From positions 1 to 10,663 of the forward strand of contig JAGDAG010000236.1 of NCBI GenBank assembly GCA_017959625.1: 10,663 nt of DNA. Reading direction: 5' to 3'. Position numbers and translations under genes: made by a program. Source of the stretch: Abditibacteriota bacterium. GTDB lineage: Bacteria > Armatimonadota > UBA5829. The notes beneath the pieces were generated by a model. That model was not told the DNA's origin. It made no database searches and saw nothing but the letters and a program-made list of their open reading frames with translations. Within the stretch, counting starts at the first letter, position 1. Every line of letters starts with the position of its first letter. This document shows positions 1-6,649 of the stretch, in pieces.

Positions 1-1496
1 ATACCTTCGCTGTGGTGGAGGCGGGAGATTTTCTGCGCCTTGCCGCCGAAAGGGATTTTTACGGCTCCGACGAATATACCGTGGCACTGGAGGACGTAAG
101 AAAGAGGTTTTATTCCTTTCTTGCAGACCTGGACAAGGCCCTTTCGGAGTCCGGCAGGCGGTACAGGGTCTGCGCCGTTTCCCTGGAGCAGGCCGGGCAG
201 CCCAACGCCCTGCTCCCGGTACTCATAGTCGGTTCGGACATAAAGGAGCCCTGCCTCCTGACCTCCCAAAGCACAAAGCGGCCCGGGATCATCGCCTGCG
301 CGGACCTGACCCAGGATATATTCGCCTTTTTCGGCATCAGCTGCCCAACCTCCGGTTTTGCCCCGGAGCCCTGCCCCGGAGATGCGGAAACCCTTTCAAA
401 GCAGGCGAACCAAATGCTTTTGACATATAAAGCCAGGCCCACGGTAGTGGTGATTTTCGTGGTGCTCACGGGGATCTGCGCCATTAGCCTTTTGGTATGC
501 CTGATATTTTACAGAAGGCTTCCCCGCCGGGCCAAAGACCTGTTCAGGGCCCTTACCATAGCGGTGATGCTTGTTCCTCTCGCTATATTCATCTCGCCGG
601 CCCTGAATATTTATTCCCTGCCCAAAACAGGCCTGTTCTATATAGCCTTCGCCCTGGCCGGAAGCCTGCTTTTGCGAAGGCTTTCCGCGGAAAAGCTCAT
701 TCTGACCGTCTGCTCCGCCGTCTCGCTCATCATACTTGCCGATACCTTTACCGGTTCCTTTCTCAGCAAACACAGCCTGCTGAGCTACGACCCTATGGTA
801 GGCGCCAGGTTCTACGGCCTGGGCAACGAATACGCCGGGATCCTGATGGCCTGCAGCATGCTGACCATCTATCTGCTCTGGCAGCGTTTTTCCGGCTGCA
901 GGTTCTTTGCCGTTCCTGTGATACTGGCAAGCCTGCTGGTGATAGCCGCCATCGGCATGCCCTCTGCCGGAACAAACTTCGGAGGGATGCTGGCGGCGAT
1001 ACTCGGCTTTGCCTGCGCCTTTGCCCTGTCCCGGTCCCTGAAGCCCGGCGCCAAAACCGTTATCGCGGCGGTGGTGTGCATCCTGCTGCTGATACCGGCA
1101 ATGATCTTTCTGAACGTCCACGCCCCCCAAAGCCATATAGGCAGGTTTTTCAGCACGGCCCTGCAGGGAGACAGCGCCCTGGTGCTTTCCACAGTGACCC
1201 GCAAACTGGCCATGAATATCTCCCTGATGCAGGCTTCCCGCTGGGTATGGGCGCTGATATCCTGCCTGGTGTGCCTCATAGCGATACTGTTCAACCCCCG
1301 GGGGCTCTCAAAAAAGCTTTTCGATACCAGAAAAAAGCTGAACGCGGGCTTCTGCGGGCTGATCTTCGGGCTTGCCGTGGGATTTGCGGTGAACGATTCG
1401 GGAGTAGTGATGATGGCAACGGGGATAATGTATCTCACCTTCGCCCTGGCCCTCCTGCTGCTGAAGACCGCGGAAGAAGAACAGGCCGGCCCATAG
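1..1496 (+). CDS. Multi-pass membrane protein with alkaline-phosphatase-like N-terminal remnant (5' truncated)
   Basis: The reading frame is open from base 3, so the gene begins left of the window; GTG at 12 is probably internal. 498 codons are visible before TAG at 1494-1496. Numbering from GTG12, residues 1-140 are soluble. The stretch LLTSQSTKRPGI followed by ADLTQDIFAFFGI resembles the end of the alkaline-phosphatase/sulfatase-like domain that precedes the membrane part in a poorly characterised family (from memory). From about 144 there are 11-12 hydrophobic helices (e.g. 144-167, 177-198, 207-224, 230-247, 273-292, 297-316, 347-368, 411-428, 445-485). Conserved-looking loops are GARFYGLGNEY (265-274), SAGTNFGG (318-325) and NDSGV (461-465); charged or polar residues inside or beside helices suggest an active site or channel. 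The function is unknown; envelope or phospho-group chemistry is possible but unproven. It converges on purA and ends at a strong hairpin. The membrane topology is seen in the sequence; the family link is recollection. Confidence 0.75.
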   Translation, partial: TFAVVEAGDFLRLAAERDFYGSDEYTVALEDVRKRFYSFLADLDKALSESGRRYRVCAVSLEQAGQPNALLPVLIVGSDIKEPCLLTSQSTKRPGIIACADLTQDIFAFFGISCPTSGFAPEPCPGDAETLSKQANQMLLTYKARPTVVVIFVVLTGICAISLLVCLIFYRRLPRRAKDLFRALTIAVMLVPLAIFISPALNIYSLPKTGLFYIAFALAGSLLLRRLSAEKLILTVCSAVSLIILADTFTGSFLSKHSLLSYDPMVGARFYGLGNEYAGILMACSMLTIYLLWQRFSGCRFFAVPVILASLLVIAAIGMPSAGTNFGGMLAAILGFACAFALSRSLKPGAKTVIAAVVCILLLIPAMIFLNVHAPQSHIGRFFSTALQGDSALVLSTVTRKLAMNISLMQASRWVWALISCLVCLIAILFNPRGLSKKLFDTRKKLNAGFCGLIFGLAVGFAVNDSGVVMMATGIMYLTFALALLLLKTAEEEQAGP

Positions 1497-1512
1497 AAAA
1501 ACGCTGCTTTCT

Positions 1513-1538
1513 GCCCCGTGAATACTTGTTCACGGGGC
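1513..1538 (+). terminator. Intrinsic terminator of the membrane-protein gene
   Basis: A perfect 10-bp inverted repeat (GCCCCGTGAA / TTCACGGGGC) with a 6-nt loop starts 17 bases after the TAG stop. It is followed by the T-rich run GTTTCTTTCT at 1539-1548. This is a classic rho-independent layout for the plus-strand gene. The other flank has AAAAA at 1497-1502, so it may also work weakly for minus-strand transcripts that pass the next hairpin. Confidence 0.85.
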
Positions 1539-1594
1539 GTTTCTTTCTCCCGGCAGGGCAGAAGACCCCAAATACACGCCTCGAGGCGCCATAC

Positions 1595-1628
1595 AAAAAA
1601 AACTCCCGCGCAAGGCGGGAGCGTTTTT
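1595..1628 (-). terminator. Intrinsic terminator of purA (bidirectional layout)
   Basis: A 7-bp GC-rich stem (CTCCCGC at 1603-1609, GCGGGAG at 1615-1621) with a 5-nt loop is flanked by A8 at 1595-1602 and T5 at 1624-1628. Read on the minus strand, the hairpin begins about 16 bases after the purA stop and is followed by eight U residues, so it is a strong terminator for purA. The T5 on the other side makes it a backup for plus-strand transcription. Confidence 0.87.
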
Positions 1629-1636
1629 CTCTCTTT

Positions 1637-2926
1637 TTAAAGCGAAAGCATTTCGCTGTCCAGAACGATGCTCTGGTCTCTTCTCGGCCCCACGGACACC
1701 ATGCATATGTCGCAGCCCAGAAGCTCCTTGAGCCGCCGGACGTAGTTCCGGCATTTTTCCGGCAGGTCCTTCCAGGACCTCACGCCGCTGATGTCGCAGT
1801 TCCAGCCCGGCAGGGTCTCATACACGGGCTTTGCCTTTGCGAGGGTCTCCGGCTTGGTGGGAAACAGGCCGGTCTTCGTCCCGTCGATATCATAGGCGGT
1901 GCATATCTTTATCTCCGGCATGTCCAGCACGTCCAGCAGGCACACGGCCACGGCAGAACAGCCGTTGATACGGCAGGAATAGCGGGCGCACACGGCGTCG
2001 AACCAGCCGCAGCGGCGGGGCCTGCCGGTGGTGGTGCCGTATTCGTGTCCGTTTTCCCGGATAACGTCGCCCATTTCATCAAAAAGCTCCGTGGGCATGG
2101 GGCCCGCCCCCACTCTGGTAGTATAAGCCTTCACCACGCCTATCACCCTGTCGATGGCAGTAGGGCCCACCCCCGTTCCGCAGGCGGCGCCGCCGGAAAC
2201 GGAGTGTGAGCTGGTGACAAAGGGATAGGTGCCCTTGTCTATGTCCAGAAGGGCTCCCTGGGCGGCTTCGAACAGCACGCGCCTGCAATCGGCGGACGCA
2301 TCGTAAAGCATGGCGGCGGTGTCCGCCACGTAAGGCTTCAGGAGCTCGCCGTAGACGAGATACTGCGCCAGTACTTCGTCGTAATCGAAGGGCTCGCCGC
2401 CGTAGACCTTGGTGATGATATCGTTTTTCAGGCGGAGCACTTCGCCCAGCTTTACGGGAAGGATCTCCGGATCGATGACGTCGAATATCCTCAGGCCTAT
2501 CCGGGAAGCCTTGTCCGCATAGCAGGGGCCGATGCCTCTGCCGGTGGTGCCCACCTTGTTGCCTTTCTTGTAGGCCTCCTCAAGGCCGTCCAGCCTTTTG
2601 TGCCACGGCATTATGATATGCACGTTGCCGGAGATCTTTATTTTGTCGGCAGTTATGCCCCGCTCCTTCAGCTCCGTGAGCTCCGAAGCAAAGACCTCAA
2701 GATCCAGCACAACGCCGTCGGTTATAAGAGCAACGGCGTCGGGATTGAGGACCCCCACCGGGATGGCATGGAACCGATAGGTCTCGTTTCCCACGACTAC
2801 CGTGTGTCCGGCATTGTTGCCTCCGTTGAAACGCACCACATATTCCGCATCCTGGGACAGAAAGTCCACCACCTTGCCTTTTGCTTCATCTCCCCACTGG
2901 AGACCCACCACAACTACGTTTGACAT
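1637..2926 (-). CDS. purA: Adenylosuccinate synthetase
   Basis: This enzyme catalyses the GTP-dependent joining of IMP and aspartate to adenylosuccinate, the first committed step from IMP to AMP, in the cytoplasm. At 429 residues it matches the usual family length and is complete. Visible motifs are the N-terminal phosphate-binding loop WGDEAKGK (11-18) with the catalytic Asp at 13, NAGHTVV with catalytic His41, GTTGRGIGP (126-134), FEAAQGALLDIDKGTYPFVTSS region (219-240), TRVGAGPMPTEL (270-281), GTTTGRPRRCGWFD (297-310), and a C-terminal SVGPRRDQSI (411-420). The loop has Ala where the textbook motif has Gly (GDEGKGK). I recall the Ala form from Planctomycetes-like lineages, so it need not impair activity. 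The ATG at 2926 is preceded by GGAAGTGAG as a moderate ribosome binding site. It has its own promoter and terminator and looks like a housekeeping gene beside the sugar locus. Confidence 0.98.
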   Translation of the reverse strand: MSNVVVVGLQWGDEAKGKVVDFLSQDAEYVVRFNGGNNAGHTVVVGNETYRFHAIPVGVLNPDAVALITDGVVLDLEVFASELTELKERGITADKIKISGNVHIIMPWHKRLDGLEEAYKKGNKVGTTGRGIGPCYADKASRIGLRIFDVIDPEILPVKLGEVLRLKNDIITKVYGGEPFDYDEVLAQYLVYGELLKPYVADTAAMLYDASADCRRVLFEAAQGALLDIDKGTYPFVTSSHSVSGGAACGTGVGPTAIDRVIGVVKAYTTRVGAGPMPTELFDEMGDVIRENGHEYGTTTGRPRRCGWFDAVCARYSCRINGCSAVAVCLLDVLDMPEIKICTAYDIDGTKTGLFPTKPETLAKAKPVYETLPGWNCDISGVRSWKDLPEKCRNYVRRLKELLGCDICMVSVGPRRDQSIVLDSEMLSL

Positions 2927-2956
2927 CCAATCTCACTTCCGATCAGTTAAAATATT

Positions 2957-2999
2957 ATTATAGCAAATATATAATAGCATACTTGCATTATTTCGTCAA
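2957..2999 (-). promoter_or_regulatory. purA promoter region, two overlapping sigma-70-type candidates
   Basis: On the minus strand, TTGACG (2999-2994) and TATTAT (2976-2971) are 17 bp apart, a near-consensus housekeeping promoter. A few bases further on is a perfect TATAAT (2962-2957) preceded by TGC, i.e. an extended -10, with only a weak -35 opposite it. Either could start purA mRNA, with leaders of roughly 25-40 bases. The region between purA and the upstream operon gene (2927-3014) is very AT-rich and contains nothing else recognisable, including no clear terminator for the upstream operon. Confidence 0.7.
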
Positions 3000-3014
3000 C
3001 TTTTTTTGAAGTTT

Positions 3015-4523
3015 TCATAAACGGCCGCCGTGATACCGCAGCACCCTTTCCCCCTGGCGGCATATACGGCGGCAGAGCCCGGTGATCTTCAGGTTCTCCT
3101 GGCCCGCCACGAAGCACCGGAAGGTGTTGTTTATGGGCTTCTTCCACTTGTCCGGGATGGCGTCATAGCCTATCACAGTGCCTATGACGGCGCCCACGGT
3201 GGCGGTGTCGCAGTCGGTGTCGGAGCCGCAGTAAAAGGCTGTGATGACGGTATAATCAAAATCGCCTTTGCCCTCCAGCAGGGCCAGGGTTATTATGGCG
3301 CACTCGGGATATACCGGGTCGCACATGGAGGGATAATCCTTCTTGACGTCCCGGAGGATCTGCACCCAGGTCCTGCCCTCTTCGTATTCGTCCAGGACCC
3401 TTTGGACCATGCAGGCGTATTTGCTCTCCGCAGGTATCTCCAGAAGGGCCCTTTTGATGATCTTTTTCACGTCGCTCTCCACGAAGGCTTCGCTGATCAT
3501 GGCGGCCACGAACATCTCGCCGTAAACGCCGTCTTCCTTGTGGGCCACCACGCCGTCCCGGCGGGCGTATTCCGCCGCCAGATCGGGCCGGCCGGGGCAC
3601 ACCAGCCCCCATATCTCCCCCTTCATCTGGCCGCCTATGGCGTTGCCCACGGGGTGGTCGCCGGATTCGGGGGGCATGATGCCTTTTCGGAGCCTTTCAA
3701 GAGCGATGCCCTCCGCCAGATAGTCGGGCAGTCCGATAGTTATACGCTCCGTCCACAGCCTGCCTATCTGCTCCGAGGTAAGGGAAGGGCCGTATTTCTC
3801 CAGCCCCAGCAGGCCGATTATCTGATAGGAGGTGTCGTCGTCGGGGCCGAAGCCCGAGCCGTCCGTATCCATAAAGTCGAAGGCAAAGCCGAAATGGTTG
3901 TCCCCCTGCAGCCATTTGGCGTTCATTTTTATGGTAAAGGTATCCCCGGACTTTATGATATCCGTACCGAATTTGGAGAAGTTGTTGGTCTTTATCCAGC
4001 TGCGGCCCCCTTCGCCGGGGAAATCCAGGACCCAGGCTTCGAGCCCGGTATCATACCAGCAACTGTTGGTGCCGTTGAAGTCCGTCCGCATCTTTTTGGC
4101 AAGAGGCACGGGATGGCTGGTGATGGCTATATCCCTGACGAGTATGGCGCTCCGCTCATTGTATTCCTCCAGGGACATGCCTATGATGGGCGCGGGAAAC
4201 TGCCCTTTGGGAAAATCCGGCACTTTGACGCTGAAAACGATCTCGTGCCATTCGCCGTCCATAGGCACCTCCGCCCGGGCCAGAAAGCCGGACCAGCTTC
4301 TTATCACGTTGCCTATATAGCCCACGTAGCCGTCCACCATGGGATAATTTTTCAGCTGGTCCTGCCACCAGGCGCCTTCCACAGGCATGCCCAGGCCGCC
4401 GCCTATGCACTTGCCGTTCCAGCAGCCCAGCACCTTTTGGTAATAGGCGTCCCTGTCAAGGGGGAGCCCCCACACAGCCGCCGCCGGCAGCAACAGTATT
4501 AAAGCAATAACAAGCCGTTTCAT
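3015..4523 (-). CDS. Secreted ADP-ribosylglycohydrolase-family protein with beta-rich insertion
   Basis: 502 residues. The chosen ATG (4523) starts a clear signal peptide (MKRLVIALILLLPAAAVWG) and has AAAGGAAC 7-8 bases upstream; an ATG 12 codons earlier would add a hydrophilic extension and overlap the previous gene. The fold is the all-helical ADP-ribosylglycohydrolase (DraG/ARH) family. The first helix is DAYYQKVLGCWNGKCIGGGLG (25-45), the first metal-binding motif GPDDDTSYQ (226-234), and the second GSDTDCDTATVGA (433-445), which supply the acidic residues that bind two Mg ions. Between the first helix and the first motif lie about 170 residues instead of the usual few dozen. Part of this (about 85-222) is rich in beta-type stretches such as EWHEIVFSV and DTFTIKMNAKW, so an inserted carbohydrate-binding-like domain is plausible. 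Known members hydrolyse ADP-ribosyl N- or O-glycosidic bonds; export and operon partners suggest another glycoside as substrate (inference). Last gene of the operon. Confidence 0.9.
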   Translation of the reverse strand: MKRLVIALILLLPAAAVWGLPLDRDAYYQKVLGCWNGKCIGGGLGMPVEGAWWQDQLKNYPMVDGYVGYIGNVIRSWSGFLARAEVPMDGEWHEIVFSVKVPDFPKGQFPAPIIGMSLEEYNERSAILVRDIAITSHPVPLAKKMRTDFNGTNSCWYDTGLEAWVLDFPGEGGRSWIKTNNFSKFGTDIIKSGDTFTIKMNAKWLQGDNHFGFAFDFMDTDGSGFGPDDDTSYQIIGLLGLEKYGPSLTSEQIGRLWTERITIGLPDYLAEGIALERLRKGIMPPESGDHPVGNAIGGQMKGEIWGLVCPGRPDLAAEYARRDGVVAHKEDGVYGEMFVAAMISEAFVESDVKKIIKRALLEIPAESKYACMVQRVLDEYEEGRTWVQILRDVKKDYPSMCDPVYPECAIITLALLEGKGDFDYTVITAFYCGSDTDCDTATVGAVIGTVIGYDAIPDKWKKPINNTFRCFVAGQENLKITGLCRRICRQGERVLRYHGGRL

Positions 4524-4530
4524 ATAATAA

Positions 4531-4538
4531 GTTCCTTT
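4531..4538 (-). promoter_or_regulatory. Ribosome binding site deciding the start of the ADP-ribosylglycohydrolase gene
   Basis: Minus-strand AAAGGAAC lies 7 bases before ATG 4523-4521 and touches the TGA stop of the upstream gene at 4540-4538. It supports this start over the in-frame ATG at 4559. The same AAGGAAC core precedes the glycosidase gene upstream. Confidence 0.75.
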
Positions 4539-6649
4539 CATTTTGCAGGGGTTATCCACACTATCTCGCTGCCCACGGGCTCGGCAATAGCGACCCGGAG
4601 CCCCTCACGGAGAAGGCTTTCGCCCCGGGCCCGGAAGGACTGCCCGCGCCTGTCCTCAAAGGCCAGCCGGTATTCCTTTTTGGGGTCGAGGCCCCTCAGG
4701 GGAACGGTTTTCTCCTTCCCTTCCTCATTGCCGGGCTTCCACAGCATCACAGCCCCGGTATCCGTGTCAGGATCGAAGTATTCCAGCCCGTCCCAGTGGA
4801 CGCCGTCCGGCCGGGGCAGTATATGATAGAGGTCGCCGTTCCGGATAAGGGGCCGAAGCCGCCCCGCGTATAATTTCCCCACGTGATAGGGCCAGTAGGC
4901 CTTGTCCTCTTCCGTAGTGCCCTTCCAGTTGGAGAGCATGACGCCTCCCGTCAGCTGGCACCTGAGGCCGTAGAGATAATCCGCCGTGCCCGTATAATTC
5001 TCGGAACCCCGGGTATAGGTCAGGGCGTTGCAGGGGATCTGCAGCTGCATGGGATGTATGCAGTAGTAGGAATCGTAAAAGGACATGTGCAGGGACATGT
5101 AGTCGGCGCTGTCGTCACAGTTGATAACGTTGCATTTGGTCATGGTCCACAGGTCCTTCATGGAGCCCCCGGAAGAGCAGCTTTCGTAACGGAAGCCCGG
5201 AAGCTTCGCCCTCAGATAGTCCACCAGCTCCCCGAAGCCCACGGTGGCCCAAAACTGGACGTCGTTGCCTCCGGCAAGGTGCCGGTTCTCCCTGGGGGAG
5301 GTGCGGCAGATGGGCTCGAAATCGGAACGCCAGGTAGTGACCCCGGTCTTCCTGAAGAAGTCCAGCAGATATTTTTTGTAGAAGGCCACGCACTCCGTAT
5401 TGCCCAGGTCGGCGGAACAGCCCATGCCCGTGACGTTCACGTCGGAGAACCATTCCGGATGCCCGTATTTCCCCACGGAGGTGGGCACCCCCGGCCGGTC
5501 CAGCTGCGTATCCTTGAGAAGTATATACATGGTGACCCCTACTCCGGCCTTCCGCGCCTTGCCCACGTATTCCGCCAGAGAAGAGCAGCCGTGGTCGGCG
5601 AGCACCTTCAGATAGTCGGAATTGCGCATCTCCAGCAGGCCCTCGTGAGTGCGCCATGTGGGCCCCGCCTTCTCGTCGGACCACCAGCCGTAATCCATCT
5701 TTATCTGCTCTATGCCGTATTTGGCCACGTCATAGCCCAGCTGCATATCCTGCTGGATAAGGGGCTCCCGGACGTCCGAGAGCATGGCTTTGGGGGCCTT
5801 GACCCTGACGAACCACCGCTTGAAGGCGTTGGAGCCGTCGTCCACGTCCCCTTTGTAAACCCCCAGATACACGGGAGGTATGCGCATGCCGCCCCCCTCC
5901 GGGAGACGGGTGACCATATTCCCGTCGGCCAGAGCCGCCGAAAGAGCCGCTCCGCCCTTCTCAAGCCCCCTGGCCATAAGGACCGTGTTGGACCACTCGA
6001 AGGCCAGATACAGGCCTCTGTCCCCGTAGTCTATATACAGCATGGGGATGTCTCCCCCGGCGTTCCAGTTCTGCTCGGTGTTGGTCCGGGCCGCCGCCTC
6101 GGCTCCCGGCGCGAGGCGGGTCTGCCGGATGCCGCTGCCCGGGGTATATACGCCGCTGTAGAGCCTCCAGCCGTAGGCAAAGCCGCTTTCCTTGGCAAAG
6201 GCCCAGACCAGGGGCTCCCCGGACTCCCGCACTTCCGCGCGGAAAGCCTCTCCGGCGGCTATGGTCAGGGGCTTCCGGACGGAAAGAAAGCCCTCAAACT
6301 GAAAGGGGGCGCCCTTCACCCGGGATCCGGATACCATGAGGGTATAGCCGGCCGCCCCGTCTTCAAAACGCAGGCGCCGGCAGAGGGAGTTCCCGGAAGC
6401 GGACACGAATTGCCAGCGGAAGGGCTTTTCTGCTCCGTCCTGCATATATCCCCGGGGCAGGGCCAGGGGGCATGGAGCGCCTATGAGCTCCTTTCCCCCC
6501 TTGAGGGACAAAGACGCCAGATACGCGCCTTCCTCCCCCGCCCGCAGCAGCAGCCGGGCTTCGGGAGTTTCCACAGACAGTTCCCGGGCGGCCGTAACGG
6601 GAAGGGCCGCCAGAAAGGCAAACAGAATAAAAAGGAGGGTTCGGATCAT
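4538..6649 (-). CDS. Secreted GH36-like (clan GH-D) glycoside hydrolase, putative alpha-galactosidase
   Basis: 703 residues with a signal peptide (MIRTLLFILFAFLAALPVTA, cleavage after residue 20 likely). Residues 22-285 form a beta-sandwich-like N-terminal region, as in GH36 melibiases. A (beta/alpha)8 barrel follows from about 312 to 600, and a small C-terminal beta domain to 703. Barrel landmarks are QIKMDYGWW (315-323), the strand WRSDFEP (440-446) with Asp443 as likely nucleophile, and ESCSSGGSMKD (489-499) in the place of the family's CSSGGGRxD, which makes Asp499 the likely acid/base. INCDDSADY (509-517) follows, like the family's SDNTD segment. GH36 enzymes release alpha-galactose or alpha-N-acetylgalactosamine with retention. 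The Arg normally found in GGGR is replaced, so the substrate may differ. The ATG overlaps the TGA of the preceding gene (ATGA) and has AAGGAAC 5 bases upstream, so translation is coupled. It is the middle gene of the operon. Confidence 0.88.
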   Translation of the reverse strand: MIRTLLFILFAFLAALPVTAARELSVETPEARLLLRAGEEGAYLASLSLKGGKELIGAPCPLALPRGYMQDGAEKPFRWQFVSASGNSLCRRLRFEDGAAGYTLMVSGSRVKGAPFQFEGFLSVRKPLTIAAGEAFRAEVRESGEPLVWAFAKESGFAYGWRLYSGVYTPGSGIRQTRLAPGAEAAARTNTEQNWNAGGDIPMLYIDYGDRGLYLAFEWSNTVLMARGLEKGGAALSAALADGNMVTRLPEGGGMRIPPVYLGVYKGDVDDGSNAFKRWFVRVKAPKAMLSDVREPLIQQDMQLGYDVAKYGIEQIKMDYGWWSDEKAGPTWRTHEGLLEMRNSDYLKVLADHGCSSLAEYVGKARKAGVGVTMYILLKDTQLDRPGVPTSVGKYGHPEWFSDVNVTGMGCSADLGNTECVAFYKKYLLDFFRKTGVTTWRSDFEPICRTSPRENRHLAGGNDVQFWATVGFGELVDYLRAKLPGFRYESCSSGGSMKDLWTMTKCNVINCDDSADYMSLHMSFYDSYYCIHPMQLQIPCNALTYTRGSENYTGTADYLYGLRCQLTGGVMLSNWKGTTEEDKAYWPYHVGKLYAGRLRPLIRNGDLYHILPRPDGVHWDGLEYFDPDTDTGAVMLWKPGNEEGKEKTVPLRGLDPKKEYRLAFEDRRGQSFRARGESLLREGLRVAIAEPVGSEIVWITPAK

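Noticed and set aside
12..14. GTG as the start of the membrane-protein gene
   Set aside because: The frame is open to the window edge, the preceding residues fit the domain, no ribosome binding site can be seen, and the soluble domain would be incomplete.
497..2209. 570-codon plus-strand frame crossing the membrane-protein gene, both terminators and purA
   Set aside because: It spans two real genes in other frames and two terminators, and its product is Arg/Pro/Gly-rich with no domain.
3030..4502. 490-codon plus-strand open frame opposite the ADP-ribosylglycohydrolase gene
   Set aside because: Low-complexity translation full of Gly, Val, His and Ala; the minus strand carries clear family motifs.
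4524..4559. Upstream in-frame ATG (4559) for the ADP-ribosylglycohydrolase
   Set aside because: It would put a hydrophilic stretch before the signal peptide and overlap the upstream gene; a good ribosome binding site precedes 4523.
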